Below are positions 45,511 to 55,414 of a DNA stretch of 64,000 nucleotides, one piece after another. The notes below the pieces were generated by a model. That model did no database searches. It saw only the letters and a list, made by a program, of their open reading frames with translations, and was not told the origin of the DNA. This DNA comes from Oceanospirillum sanctuarii (GTDB taxonomy: Bacteria; Pseudomonadota; Gammaproteobacteria; Pseudomonadales; Halomonadaceae). Each line of letters opens with the position of its first letter. Position 1 is the first letter of the stretch. The stretch covers positions 703,854 to 767,853 of the forward strand of contig NZ_MTBA01000001.1 in NCBI RefSeq assembly GCF_002150805.1. The letters are read 5' to 3'. The translations under genes and the position numbers were made by a program.

Positions 45511-47643
45511 TTACTGGACAACATTAGTATTTAAAGCACCGCCAGATGCCGATCCCTGAAGCGCTTTACCGCCAGATTTCAGGAATGAAATAACCTGGGT
45601 CTGCATCTCAGTTGTTGCGGCAGCTGCTGAAGTAGCATCCTGAGTTACACCAGTGGCAGCTGATGGATCCAGCAAAGATGTGTGCTTACCCACAAGGAAG
45701 TTTGTATAAACCTTAAGATCAGTTGTACTAGGTGCAATCGCCAATGATGACTTAGACAACCCAAGGGCAGAGATCAGCGGAGAGGTACCACCCAGCGGGA
45801 AGCCATTTGAGGAAGTGCTATTTGGTACTGTTTGGTCAGCCAGATTTACACCGTTACCAACAACCTGGGTAACAAGAACCGGAGTATCAGAGTTAATTTT
45901 GGAAGCCCAAGCAATAGCATCAGCTGAATCTATTACTTGCTGCGCACCAGCAACAAAGCCACTCAAGAATGTCGGATATGCAATATTTGCAAGATTATTG
46001 TAGGTCGCAACTTCATCTGATTTAAGCTTCTTAAGGGCATCAGCTGTATAACCCAAAGCAGGGGCCACTGCCTCAGCAAAGGAATCATTTGCCCTTAATG
46101 CTGTTTTGACAATAGGGCCAAATGAACTGGAATACCCCATGATCGCTGCAGCCTGAGTACCACCAACGGTAAGAGCTGCTGCGTTAAATTCAAAGTTAGT
46201 ATTCGTTGTGTAGGAGTCAGACGCACCAAGTACACCGGTACCGATAATAGAACCTAAAGACACACCCAGCAGCGATACTTTATCATCATCAAGGTTTAAC
46301 GCATTGCCCTCTAAAGCACGGCGTAGCGTAAGGACATCACTGATAGACTGCTTCAAGTTATCTCTTACTGTGCGAAGAGCCCCTAAATTAGCAAAAATTA
46401 ATGGACTACCCTTTACATATTTATCTCCAGCACCTTTATCGGTAGCAGTTACTTCATAAACTCCGTCCGAATCAAAATCTATACTTCGGGAGCCATGCAA
46501 TGGCAGATCAATGGCAACTAACGCAATACCCTGTGCGGCAAGGTTTCCAGCGATAGCAGCTGCTGTTTCTTTATATGAGGTGATGCCATGCACATAAACA
46601 GCCACAGGCCAACCATTGGCAGGTGAAGTCCCGCTTGGCGTGGAGATAAAGACATTGACAGTTTGATCTGACTGCTTGACTGGAGCGTAGTTACCTGGGC
46701 GCGGAGAAACATCATCGGAGTTCTTCCAACTACTGGTCAAACCACCAGTGGATGAAGGGGTTTCAAGGTAATAAGGCAGAACCAAACTGCCCGATGAAAT
46801 AGTAGGATTTCCACCTTTGGCAGCTTCTGCCTCAGCCTCAGTCTTGCCTGCAGCCAGCAAGTAGTTCTTCAGATCAGCAACCGTAGCCACAGATGTAATG
46901 CTCGGATTCGCGGTATTAATTTGCGCCATAACCTCCTGCATAACTCTACCGACAGACTGAGTTTTGAAACTGCCTGAATAGATAGTCGTTGACGTGCTGG
47001 TGTAGGCACTAAGAGTCGTGTTAGCAGCCTGAAGAGAGGTCTGAATAGCCTGAGTCTGCGTAGGCTGACTGCTCAGATCAGCATTACTGGATAGAAGTTT
47101 GTAACTGGAAGAGCTCTCCACAGCTCTGCCCAGGCTATCTTTGAGATTATTTTTTATGGCAAAGAAATATTCTGCACTAGGCCTAAGAGGCTTTAAAGGG
47201 ATAATCGCAATGCCAGTACTTGTTGCCTTGGTAATGTAATCGGCTCCAAAGGCTTTAAGTGAAACAGTACCTGCAGCATCCTTTTCAACCAGAACAACCG
47301 TTGACGCGGACTCAGCAGATGTTGAATCAAGCGTTACAGAGCCAAACTTCTTACTCGGCAAGGCTACTTCAATATTAATCGGTGAGCTTAAACCCCAGCC
47401 ATCTAAACTATTAAGAGACTCGTATATATCACCGGTTTCTGGGATATTAATCAGCCCAGTAGATTGAGACATCAAGAGATTAGTAGGTGTCGAAATCTTT
47501 CCCACTGCTGGGTCAAATGCAATTGTAGTAGCAGGAATACTGCTCACCTTAGGCGCTGCACTTTGATCAATATTATCCGAGTCTAGACAACCGGTGAGGG
47601 TCAGCGCGCTGGAAATAGCGGCTGCTAAAAGTGTTTTCTTCAT
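45511..47643 (-). CDS. Surface lipoprotein lipase/lysophospholipase (Pla-1/cef family, VolA-like)
   Basis: 710 residues: lipoprotein signal (LTLTGC, lipidated C19), N-terminal beta-rich domain (about 35-250) and alpha/beta-hydrolase domain with HGITSYKE and nucleophile S462 in GVSLG. The product of the same type in Vibrio cholerae, VolA, is a surface-exposed lysophospholipase encoded next to fadL, feeding released fatty acids to FadL. The same gene order here supports that role, by inference. ATG 47643 with AAGG eight bases upstream; the frame opens twelve codons earlier. Ala/Ser/Thr-rich composition fits secretion. Confidence 0.85.
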   Translation of the reverse strand: MKKTLLAAAISSALTLTGCLDSDNIDQSAAPKVSSIPATTIAFDPAVGKISTPTNLLMSQSTGLINIPETGDIYESLNSLDGWGLSSPINIEVALPSKKFGSVTLDSTSAESASTVVLVEKDAAGTVSLKAFGADYITKATSTGIAIIPLKPLRPSAEYFFAIKNNLKDSLGRAVESSSSYKLLSSNADLSSQPTQTQAIQTSLQAANTTLSAYTSTSTTIYSGSFKTQSVGRVMQEVMAQINTANPSITSVATVADLKNYLLAAGKTEAEAEAAKGGNPTISSGSLVLPYYLETPSSTGGLTSSWKNSDDVSPRPGNYAPVKQSDQTVNVFISTPSGTSPANGWPVAVYVHGITSYKETAAAIAGNLAAQGIALVAIDLPLHGSRSIDFDSDGVYEVTATDKGAGDKYVKGSPLIFANLGALRTVRDNLKQSISDVLTLRRALEGNALNLDDDKVSLLGVSLGSIIGTGVLGASDSYTTNTNFEFNAAALTVGGTQAAAIMGYSSSFGPIVKTALRANDSFAEAVAPALGYTADALKKLKSDEVATYNNLANIAYPTFLSGFVAGAQQVIDSADAIAWASKINSDTPVLVTQVVGNGVNLADQTVPNSTSSNGFPLGGTSPLISALGLSKSSLAIAPSTTDLKVYTNFLVGKHTSLLDPSAATGVTQDATSAAAATTEMQTQVISFLKSGGKALQGSASGGALNTNVVQ

Positions 47644-47739
47644 TGCTGTACCTTCACTATTTTTATTGTTCGCCAGCAAAGCCTTCTACTGACTTTTTAT
47701 CTTTTGTTGCAGCTGTTGTTTTTGTTATCAGCACGCAAT

Positions 47740-47772
47740 CAAACATACGTTTGACTAGATTTGCATTCAAAT
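47740..47772. promoter_or_regulatory. PsrA-like fatty-acid-responsive operator upstream of the lipase-fadL operon
   Basis: CAAAC-ATAC-GTTTG (47740-47753) fits the PsrA motif (G/C)AAAC-N2-4-GTTT(G/C) of pseudomonads. A second palindrome ATTTG-CATT-CAAAT follows at 47759-47772. They lie about 100-130 bases before the lipase start. No psrA gene is in the window. Confidence 0.55.
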
Positions 47773-47970
47773 GGATCTTTGTCAAACCCTCAGAAACCTA
47801 AAAAACTCTTTAACGCTATACAGTTAGGTCATATTCAGCTTTCAAACACACCCAGCACAAAAAAGGATTAATAAACATACAGATAGCTATTTTTTGAAAC
47901 GCAACAAAATGACCAGATGGTCACAAAACATTTAAAAACAAGGAAAGGCATTCTGAAAACAAAGACGATA

Positions 47971-48038
47971 GGTAAGCGGTAAGCGGTAAGCGGTAAGCGG
48001 TAAGCGGTAAGCGGTAAGCGGTAAGCGGTAAGCGGTAA
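47971..48038. repeat. Heptanucleotide tandem repeat GGTAAGC, 9.7 copies
   Basis: Nine perfect copies of GGTAAGC and a partial tenth (GGTAA) occupy 68 bases without a single mismatch, in the 576-base gap 47644-48219 between the lipase and porin genes. A seven-base unit changes frame with each copy gained or lost. No gene reads through it convincingly. Confidence 0.95.
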
Positions 48039-48181
48039 TATTCCGAAATGCAGACTATAGATGAAAAGGTTTCTATAGGTCACCGCGGCAGGACTCAGCC
48101 AGGAGTTGGTAAGGAAAGAAACAACTCATGGAGTGCGATTGAGTAGAGAAGGAAAGCCTATACCCTGCCAGCGGTGTCTGA

Positions 48182-48206
48182 ATGCACAGCCCAAAGGGCT
48201 GTGCAT
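48182..48206 (-). terminator. Hairpin after the porin gene
   Basis: Perfect 11-bp stem ATGCACAGCCC / GGGCTGTGCAT with an AAA loop, 14 bases after the porin stop. No T run follows, so it may be an mRNA 3' stabiliser rather than a classic terminator. Confidence 0.6.
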
Positions 48207-48219
48207 AACAACCTCAAAA

Positions 48220-49191
48220 TTAGAAGTTGTAGTTCGCCATAAAACGAATTGTGCTTGTATCAACAGCTGGAGCAGCTGCAAAGCCATAACCAGCGCCTAA
48301 CATGCTGTATTCAGCACCAACGGTCACACCAGAGGCGGTTGTAGTTTTAACGTTAGCCCAAATGGCGGTAGCATCATCTTTACCTGCAGCATCCGGCGAA
48401 TACTGGTCAAAGGCAGCATTAAAGCTCATGCCATCACCCATTGGCAGAGAAACAGAACCACCGAATGCAGTGTAAAGATCACTGTGTGTAGTGAAAGAGC
48501 CTTTAACAGTCATACCGCTCATGTCTGCAACGACACCGCCTGTGATTCGAGTTGATCCGTCGGTAGAATTGTCACCTGCATCTTGAGTCATATCAAAAGC
48601 ACCAACAACCTTCAGACCACCCATATCACCAACAAATTTCGCAGCCAATCCAGGCACAGCAGAATCAGTCACACCAGCATCATAAGCACCAACTGTCAAA
48701 GAGCCAGCACCTAGGTCCATTTTAGTGGAGACCTGAGCAGCTCGTGTGGAAGGTGCAGAAGAAAGCGCGTTAGTATTTGGGTCAAGCGCAGGGAAAAGCA
48801 ACTCAGTCGTCGCTGACGGCTTCCAAGTCTGACCAACGGTAACACCATCAAAAGTAACATAAGCATGGCGCAGTCGAGGCTCACCTGTCTTTACAGTACT
48901 TGCCTTACTAACCGTGGTCGTAGCCGTTGTATCGCCATCAGTTTTGTAAGAGCCGTTCAGGTCAAATTCAATGTGAGCTTTTGCGCCTGAATCGTTCTTG
49001 GCAATAAAGCCTAGGCGCGACTCGGTACCACCTGCTGAAAAATCCATATCTCCACCATCAGGGGTGGTTTCTGTAACATGAATTTGGATACGACCGTAAA
49101 CATCGACATCTGCAGCTTGAACAGAAGTAGTCATCGCTGCTGCAGCCAGAGGAAGAAGGATAGTTCCTGCAATTTTGTGCTGAAGTTTCAT
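48220..49191 (-). CDS. Gram-negative general porin (Porin_4 type)
   Basis: 323 residues: signal peptide (about 1-26, cut at VQA/AD), start of the mature chain VDVYGRIQIHV and C-terminal Phe (FMANYNF) as needed for barrel insertion. Periodic amphipathic strands with LRHAYVTFDGVTVGQTW (the typical porin strand before the constriction loop). Predicted 16-strand trimeric porin. Codon use and strong leader suggest high expression. Confidence 0.88.
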   Translation of the reverse strand: MKLQHKIAGTILLPLAAAAMTTSVQAADVDVYGRIQIHVTETTPDGGDMDFSAGGTESRLGFIAKNDSGAKAHIEFDLNGSYKTDGDTTATTTVSKASTVKTGEPRLRHAYVTFDGVTVGQTWKPSATTELLFPALDPNTNALSSAPSTRAAQVSTKMDLGAGSLTVGAYDAGVTDSAVPGLAAKFVGDMGGLKVVGAFDMTQDAGDNSTDGSTRITGGVVADMSGMTVKGSFTTHSDLYTAFGGSVSLPMGDGMSFNAAFDQYSPDAAGKDDATAIWANVKTTTASGVTVGAEYSMLGAGYGFAAAPAVDTSTIRFMANYNF

Positions 49192-49561
49192 GTTGTTCCT
49201 TACCTTTAGGTTGTTGTTATTAGTGAGGCAAATCAGACGGAGTTTGTCCTAACCTTTGCCTCACTCAAAAAGAATTTGTTTTTGTTATCGAGAGTGTGGC
49301 TTGGCTTCTCGTCGGGATTGAGATTCTGAGAATTTTAGATTTCTGTCAACCGCGCTTTTCGCACCAAAAGAGACCTCCCAGCCTGACGCCCAGCACACTA
49401 TTGGTTCAAAAAATTAGATCCGATTAATTTTTTTGTAATAAAAACATGCCCAATTAAACTACCTTACAGTTGTTTGAAAACACTGACCAGCCAGTCGCAA
49501 TTCATAAAAAAAAATCCCTCCAAAGGAGGGATTTTTAAATTTAGCAATAAATCAATTACGA
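49192..49561. other. 370-base gap: porin leader and promoter region, TAXI gene terminator
   Basis: Contains the long untranslated leader of the porin gene (AAGG-type SD close to 49200) and AT-rich promoter-like sequence, but no ORF. A hairpin with AAAAATCCCTCC (49510-49521) and GGAGGGATTTTT (49525-49536) ends the gene at 49562 on the minus strand. Confidence 0.6.
49510..49536. terminator. Terminator after the TAXI gene
   Basis: Perfect 12-bp stem with AAA loop; A and T tracts make it effective in both directions. Confidence 0.85.
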
Positions 49562-50551
49562 CTAAGGTATTGCTTTATCGACATTTTCTTCAGCCTGGAC
49601 ACCGTACAAATTCACCAGAAACTTAGTGACCCCAGGATGAACAGGCGAAATTTTTGAAGAAAAATCGAAGGATCGATCTTTTGATAATCCCTGCAAAGCG
49701 GGATGCATTTGCTTTAGACGTTCAAAGTTTTCGAAGAGGACACGACTTAATTCATACGCCGCAGCATCTGGCACCGACTCGGAGGCCACCAAACTTGCCG
49801 TTAAAGTGATTGTCGATATCGGGTTGGGGTTTCCGCGATACATAGCACCACTAATCTCCCCTGCACTATAAAAAGGATAAAGCGAGGAAAAACTTTCGAT
49901 CAGCTCATCCGGTAGCGGGATGATTTTGCTATCGCAAAAAGTTGTTGCCTCTGATACAGAAGCATTAGGATGACCCACAATATAGACAAAGGCATCGATC
50001 CTACCGGAACACAGAGCCTCGGACATATCAGATGCTGAGAGTTCACTGGCGACTTCAAAGTCGTTATACCCCCAGCCCAAAGTACTTAAGATCAGATCCA
50101 TGGTACGACGCTGACCAGACTCCGGATTCCCCAGATTCACCTTTTTGCCCTTCAGATCCTCAAAACGCTCAATACCACTATCTTTTCTAGCGACAATAGT
50201 TAGCGCTTCAGAATGCAGATTCAGAATCGTACGCAAACCTTTATTTGGACCTTGAGGGGCAAAAATTGAAGACCCCATCGCTGCATGATAAAGCCAATCA
50301 GGCTGCACGATAGCCAGATCCAACTCCCCTCGTCTTAATGCGTTCAGGTTGTAAGTAGAGCCCTGAGTACTTTCTACGGCGCAGCGGATACCGTGACGAT
50401 CCCTGTCTTTATTGAGAAGCCTGCAGATCGCGCCGCCAGTCGGGTAATAAACACCCGTTAAATCACCTGTACCCATGACAATAAATGCGGAATCAGCCTT
50501 AACAGGGGCTGTTAATACGAATAACAAAAGAACGACTAATACCTTAGGCAT
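49562..50551 (-). CDS. TAXI-family TRAP transporter solute-binding protein
   Basis: 329 residues: signal peptide (about 1-19) and TAXI binding fold (FIVMGTGDLTGVYYPTGGAICRLLN split, CAVESTQGSTYNLNALRRGELDLAIVQ split). Family members deliver C4-dicarboxylates, glutamate or 2-oxo acids to TRAP permeases. No DctQM/DctM gene is adjacent, so it is an orphan that must use a permease elsewhere or act as a sensor. ATG 50551 with GGAAG eight bases upstream; the frame opens 25 codons earlier. Confidence 0.85.
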   Translation of the reverse strand: MPKVLVVLLLFVLTAPVKADSAFIVMGTGDLTGVYYPTGGAICRLLNKDRDRHGIRCAVESTQGSTYNLNALRRGELDLAIVQPDWLYHAAMGSSIFAPQGPNKGLRTILNLHSEALTIVARKDSGIERFEDLKGKKVNLGNPESGQRRTMDLILSTLGWGYNDFEVASELSASDMSEALCSGRIDAFVYIVGHPNASVSEATTFCDSKIIPLPDELIESFSSLYPFYSAGEISGAMYRGNPNPISTITLTASLVASESVPDAAAYELSRVLFENFERLKQMHPALQGLSKDRSFDFSSKISPVHPGVTKFLVNLYGVQAEENVDKAIP

Positions 50552-50621
50552 ATAGGGACTTCCGGAGTGCGTTATAACCAGTAAAAACCTAGGGTTAACT
50601 ATAAAGGTAAAAAACAGATAC

Positions 50622-50648
50622 AACAAAAAAACCAGCCGAAGCTGGTTT
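50622..50648 (-). terminator. Terminator after nfuA
   Basis: On the minus strand AAACCAGC / GCTGGTTT with CGAA-type loop (50629-50648) is followed by a T tract, 24 bases after the nfuA stop. Confidence 0.85.
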
Positions 50649-50672
50649 CTTGTTTACCGCGATGAACGCTGT

Positions 50673-51263
50673 CTATTTAAAGTAAGCGTTATCAGTCACC
50701 GTGTGGTCCGTTACATCGCGCACGCCGGTTAGCTGAGGAATTTTTTCCATCAAGGTTTTCTCAACACCGTCTTTAAGCGTCAGGTCAACTGCTGAACAAC
50801 CCTGGCAACCACCGCCAAACTGCAGAATGGCGACATTGTCATCTGTCAGTTCAATCAACTTGATTTCACCACCGTGCGCGGCAAGTCCTGGGTTGATATC
50901 AGAATAAAGCACGTAGTTAATCTGCTCAGCCAGAGGGCTATCCGCACTGACTTTTGGCATTTTTGCGTTTGGCGCTTTAATCGTCAGCTGACCACCCATA
51001 CGATCCGGGTTGTAATCAACAACCGCTTCTTCCAGATAACTTGAGCTGGTCTTATCCAGGTACACAGGGAAAGGCGCACCTTCCTGTAAAACATCTTCAG
51101 CTTCTTCCTCTCCGGGACGGCAATACGCCAGGCAAGTTTCTGCATAAGGAGTACCTGGCTGAGTCACAAATACACGTACACCGATGCCGTCGGCATCCTG
51201 CTTGCTCAGTAGGTCACCAAGATATTTCTGAGCGCTTTCAGTAATTTCAATAATGGCAGACAT
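50673..51263 (-). CDS. nfuA: Fe-S carrier protein NfuA
   Basis: 196 residues: degenerate A-type domain (about 1-100) and Nfu domain with C153-x-x-C156 (GGGCQGCS) that binds a 4Fe-4S cluster at the dimer interface. E. coli NfuA has 191 residues with C149/C152. Delivers clusters to targets such as aconitase and lipoate synthase under stress. Confidence 0.93.
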   Translation of the reverse strand: MSAIIEITESAQKYLGDLLSKQDADGIGVRVFVTQPGTPYAETCLAYCRPGEEEAEDVLQEGAPFPVYLDKTSSSYLEEAVVDYNPDRMGGQLTIKAPNAKMPKVSADSPLAEQINYVLYSDINPGLAAHGGEIKLIELTDDNVAILQFGGGCQGCSAVDLTLKDGVEKTLMEKIPQLTGVRDVTDHTVTDNAYFK

Positions 51264-51684
51264 GAATCGTCACCTAAATTCCACAATGAATGATTAAGGG
51301 CATTTTAGGGCAAAAACCTTGGGATTTAAATACCCAACCATTTTAATCAGGCTTTATCTTTGTTCCTTAGTCATTTCTGACTGATTATTAAAATTCTGCA
51401 CGTTGTCGCAAAAATATTTCAGGGTCAGAAAATAAGGTCTTTGATAAGGTTTGCCGCTGTTTAAAAGCCCGGAATTTCTGTCTCAACAGTTATGATCAAA
51501 CTCACGAACGGATATAAGTATCTGATCTGACAAGGATCTCTTAAAACTGTTTTTTATTTGATAGAATGCGGCAATCTTACGCGATTGATTCAAATTCAGC
51601 GACTAATAACACCTCGACATCAACAAAAGTCGCTCAATTTCATCTCGTCTAACCAGTTTATACCCGTTCGGAGCACCCTGAGAA
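51264..51684. other. 421-base gap upstream of metH
   Basis: No ORF. An extended -10 TGATAGAAT (51559-51567) is the best promoter candidate for metH. I looked for a cobalamin riboswitch B12 box and found none. The nfuA promoter must also lie here, close to 51300. Confidence 0.4.
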
Positions 51685-54600
51685 ATGAGTCTGGAAACAC
51701 GCATTCAAACCCTAAAAGCCGCCCTTAAAGAGCGAATTCTGATTCTGGACGGCGGTATGGGCACCATGATTCAGGGTGAAAAGCTGACTGAAGAGGATTT
51801 CCGCTCAGAGCGATTTAAAGACTGGCCGTCAGATATCAAAGGCAACAATGACCTCTTGGTTATCACCCAGCCGGAACTGATTCAGCGCCTTCACAAAGCC
51901 TATCTGGATGCCGGTGCGGATATTCTTGAAACCAACTCTTTTAACGCCACCCAGCTGTCTCAGTCTGATTATGGTATGGAAGAGCTTGTATATGAGCTGA
52001 ACGTTCAGGCTGCCCGGGTTGCTCGTGCTGCTGCTGATGAGAAAACAGCTGAGACTCCTGACAAACCGCGCTATGTAGCCGGTGTTCTCGGCCCCACCAG
52101 CCGAACGGCATCCCTCTCTCCCGATGTAAATGATCCGGGCTTCCGTAATGTTGACTTTGATACGCTGGCCGAAAACTATCGTGAAGCCACCCGTGGTCTG
52201 ATTGAAGGTGGTGCGGATATCATCCTGATCGAAACCATTTTCGATACCCTGAATGCTAAGGCTGCAATCTTTGCAGTACAGGATGTATTTGAAGAACAGG
52301 GCTTTGAGCTGCCGATCATGATCTCCGGCACCATCACTGATGCGTCTGGCCGTACTCTTTCCGGTCAGACTACTGAAGCCTTCTGGAACTCAATTCGTCA
52401 CGCCAAACCTCTGTCTGTTGGTCTGAACTGTGCTTTGGGTGCGACCGAACTGCGCCCGTACCTGGAAGAGCTGTCCAACAAAGCAGAAACCCACGTCTCT
52501 GCCCACCCTAATGCCGGTCTGCCCAACGAGTTTGGTGAATATGACCAATCCGGTAAAGAGATGGCAGTTATTGTTGAAGAGTTCGCTGCCAGCGGCTTCC
52601 TGAATATTATCGGCGGTTGCTGCGGTACTACGCCTGAGCATATCCAGGCTATCGCTGAAGCCGTTGCTAAACATCAGCCACGTCAGATTCCGGAAATTCC
52701 TAAAGCCTGCCGTCTGAGTGGTCTTGAGCCGTTCAACATTGAAAAAGACAGTCTGTTTGTCAACGTCGGTGAACGTACCAACGTTACTGGTTCTGCCCGC
52801 TTTAAGCGCCTGATCGTGGAAGAAGACTACGATACCGCTCTGGAAGTGGCTCAGGAGCAGGTGGAAAACGGCGCTCAGGTGATCGACATCAATATGGATG
52901 AAGGCATGCTGGAATCCCAGTCTGCTATGGTGACCTTCCTGAACCTGGTGGCCGCTGAACCTGAAATCGCCAAAGTACCGATCATGATCGACTCTTCCAA
53001 GTGGGAGATCATCGAAGCGGGCCTTAAATGCGTTCAGGGTAAACCGGTGGTGAACTCCATCTCCCTGAAAGAGGGTGAAGAAGCCTTCCGCCACCACGCC
53101 AAGCTCTGCATGCGTTATGGCGCAGCCATCATCGTGATGGCATTTGATGAAGTCGGTCAGGCAGATACTTTTGAGCGCAAAATTGAGATCTGCAAGCGCT
53201 CTTACGATGTGCTGGTGAATGAGATCGGCTTCCCGGCGGAAGATATCATCTTCGACCCGAACATCTTTGCTGTGGCTACCGGTATTGAAGAGCACAACAA
53301 CTACGCCGTGGACTTTATCGAAGCCACTCGCTGGATCAAAGAGAACCTGCCACACGCCATGATCTCCGGCGGCGTATCTAACGTGTCTTTCTCTTTCCGT
53401 GGTAACAACCCGGTGCGTGAAGCGATTCACTCGGTATTCCTCTATCACGCCATTAAAGAAGGCATGACTATGGGTATCGTGAACGCCAGCCAGTTGGCGG
53501 TGTACGATGACCTGCCTGCCGAACTGCGTGACTACGTTGAAGACGTGGTACTGAACCGACGCGAAGACAGCACCGACCGCCTGCTGGAAATTGCCGAGAA
53601 ATACCGTGGCGACGGTGCTCAGGAGAAAAAAGAAGATCTTGAATGGCGCTCATGGCCAGTCACTAAGCGTATCGAACACGCTCTGGTGAAAGGTATTACT
53701 AACTTTATCGTCGAAGATACCGAAGCTGCCCGCATTGAAGCTGATCGCCCGATTCAGGTAATTGAAGGCCCTCTGATGGATGGCATGAACGTGGTCGGCG
53801 ACCTGTTTGGAGCCGGTAAGATGTTCCTGCCCCAGGTGGTGAAATCAGCCCGAGTCATGAAACAGGCTGTTGCACACCTGATTCCGTTTATTGAAGCGGA
53901 AAAATCCGGTGAAGTGGAAGCCAAGGGCAAGATCATCATGGCCACCGTTAAAGGTGACGTACATGACATCGGTAAAAACATCGTGGGCGTGGTTCTGCAG
54001 TGTAACAACTACGAAGTGGTTGATCTGGGCGTAATGGTTCCAGCAGAGAAAATTCTGCAGGCAGCAAAAGAGCACAACGCCGATATCATCGGCTTGTCCG
54101 GCCTGATCACCCCATCGTTGGATGAGATGGTTCACATCGCCAAAGAGATGGAGCGACAGGGCTTTGATATCCCGCTGATGATTGGTGGTGCCACTACCTC
54201 CAAAGCACACACGGCGGTTAAGATCGAACCTCAGTACAAACGAGGACCTGTGATCTACGTGACCGACGCCTCCCGTGCCGTGGGTGTGGCCAGCAACCTA
54301 CTGAGTGACGAACTGCGCGATGAGTTTGTTGCCGGACGCCGCAAAGAGTACGAAGAAACCCGTATCCGTAACGCCAACCGTCGCGCCAAGGCAGACCGTA
54401 TCAGCTACGAAAAAGCCTGCGACAATAAACTGGCGCTGGATTGGGGCAACTTCAAGCCGGTTAGGCCGACGTTCACTGGTGTTAAAGCCTTTGACGATTA
54501 CGATCTGAACATCATTGCAGAGCGCATCGACTGGACGCCGTTCTTTATGTCCTGGGATCTGGCGGGTAAATACCCACAGATTCTGACCGATGAAGTGGTC

Positions 54601-55383
54601 GGTGAAGCCGCAACCAACCTGTTTGCGGATGCCAAGGTGATGCTGAAGAAACTGATCGATGAAAAGCTGATTAAGGCCCGAGGCGTGATCGGCTTCTGGC
54701 CAGCCAACACCACTCAGGCGGATCAGATCGAAGTTTATGCCGATAAAAACCGCAGTGATGTTCAGGCTCTGCTGCAGCACATCCGTCAGCAGACCCCAAA
54801 ACCGGATGGCAAACCTAACCTGAGTCTAGCGGACTATATCGCACCCAAAGACACCGGTCTTGAAGACTACATTGGCGGTTTTGCAGTTAATGCCGGTATC
54901 GGTGCAGAAGAACTGGCTAAAGCCTATGAAGATGCCGGTGACGACTACAACTCCATCATGGTAAAAGCTTTGGCCGACCGTCTGGCGGAAGCCTTTGCCG
55001 AACACCTGCATGAACGAGTTCGTAAGGAGTTCTGGGGGTATGCCAAAGATGAAAATCTGGATAACGAAGCGCTGATCAAAGAGCAGTATCAGGGTATCCG
55101 CCCAGCCCCAGGTTACCCAGCCTGTCCGGATCACACCGAAAAAGAAACTCTGTTCAACCTGCTGGATGCTCCAACCCACAGCGGCCTTGAACTGACCGAA
55201 AGCTTTGCCATGACTCCGGCAGCAGCAGTAAGTGGCTGGTACTTTGCCCACCCGGAAGCGAAATACTTCGGCACCGGCAAGATCGATCTGGATCAGGTTG
55301 AGCAACTGGCTGAGCGTAAAGGCAAAACCACCGAAGAGATGGAGCGCTGGCTGATGCCGGTTCTGTCTTACGATCCGGCTTAA
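51685..55383 (+). CDS. metH: Cobalamin-dependent methionine synthase MetH
   Basis: 1232 residues (E. coli 1227). Modules in order: homocysteine S-methyltransferase (about 1-330; zinc cysteines in NCALG and GGCCGTTP), methyltetrahydrofolate-binding domain (about 350-610; [16 protein letters not shown]), B12 cap and Rossmann domain (about 650-890; DVHDIG with cobalt-ligand H760), and the SAM-dependent reactivation domain (about 905-1232; [12 protein letters not shown]). All four are complete. Transfers methyl from methyl-THF via cobalamin to homocysteine. Confidence 0.97.
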   Translation: MSLETRIQTLKAALKERILILDGGMGTMIQGEKLTEEDFRSERFKDWPSDIKGNNDLLVITQPELIQRLHKAYLDAGADILETNSFNATQLSQSDYGMEELVYELNVQAARVARAAADEKTAETPDKPRYVAGVLGPTSRTASLSPDVNDPGFRNVDFDTLAENYREATRGLIEGGADIILIETIFDTLNAKAAIFAVQDVFEEQGFELPIMISGTITDASGRTLSGQTTEAFWNSIRHAKPLSVGLNCALGATELRPYLEELSNKAETHVSAHPNAGLPNEFGEYDQSGKEMAVIVEEFAASGFLNIIGGCCGTTPEHIQAIAEAVAKHQPRQIPEIPKACRLSGLEPFNIEKDSLFVNVGERTNVTGSARFKRLIVEEDYDTALEVAQEQVENGAQVIDINMDEGMLESQSAMVTFLNLVAAEPEIAKVPIMIDSSKWEIIEAGLKCVQGKPVVNSISLKEGEEAFRHHAKLCMRYGAAIIVMAFDEVGQADTFERKIEICKRSYDVLVNEIGFPAEDIIFDPNIFAVATGIEEHNNYAVDFIEATRWIKENLPHAMISGGVSNVSFSFRGNNPVREAIHSVFLYHAIKEGMTMGIVNASQLAVYDDLPAELRDYVEDVVLNRREDSTDRLLEIAEKYRGDGAQEKKEDLEWRSWPVTKRIEHALVKGITNFIVEDTEAARIEADRPIQVIEGPLMDGMNVVGDLFGAGKMFLPQVVKSARVMKQAVAHLIPFIEAEKSGEVEAKGKIIMATVKGDVHDIGKNIVGVVLQCNNYEVVDLGVMVPAEKILQAAKEHNADIIGLSGLITPSLDEMVHIAKEMERQGFDIPLMIGGATTSKAHTAVKIEPQYKRGPVIYVTDASRAVGVASNLLSDELRDEFVAGRRKEYEETRIRNANRRAKADRISYEKACDNKLALDWGNFKPVRPTFTGVKAFDDYDLNIIAERIDWTPFFMSWDLAGKYPQILTDEVVGEAATNLFADAKVMLKKLIDEKLIKARGVIGFWPANTTQADQIEVYADKNRSDVQALLQHIRQQTPKPDGKPNLSLADYIAPKDTGLEDYIGGFAVNAGIGAEELAKAYEDAGDDYNSIMVKALADRLAEAFAEHLHERVRKEFWGYAKDENLDNEALIKEQYQGIRPAPGYPACPDHTEKETLFNLLDAPTHSGLELTESFAMTPAAAVSGWYFAHPEAKYFGTGKIDLDQVEQLAERKGKTTEEMERWLMPVLSYDPA

Positions 55384-55414
55384 TCGGTTCGTCAGAAGCA
55401 ATTAAGACGTTTCG

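Noticed and set aside
47971-48038. CRISPR array
   Set aside because: Units are seven bases with no spacers, and no cas genes are in the window.
47868-48083. 71-codon minus-strand ORF with repeated LTAYRLP
   Set aside because: The peptide repeat is just the translation of the GGTAAGC heptamer array; flanks are not protein-like and there is no SD.
51264-51684. Cobalamin riboswitch upstream of metH
   Set aside because: No B12-box-like sequence or matching pairing was found in the leader.
52390-53448. 352-codon ORF on the minus strand
   Set aside because: Antisense to metH, whose domains are complete and conserved over this region; no SD and Phe/His-rich shadow composition.
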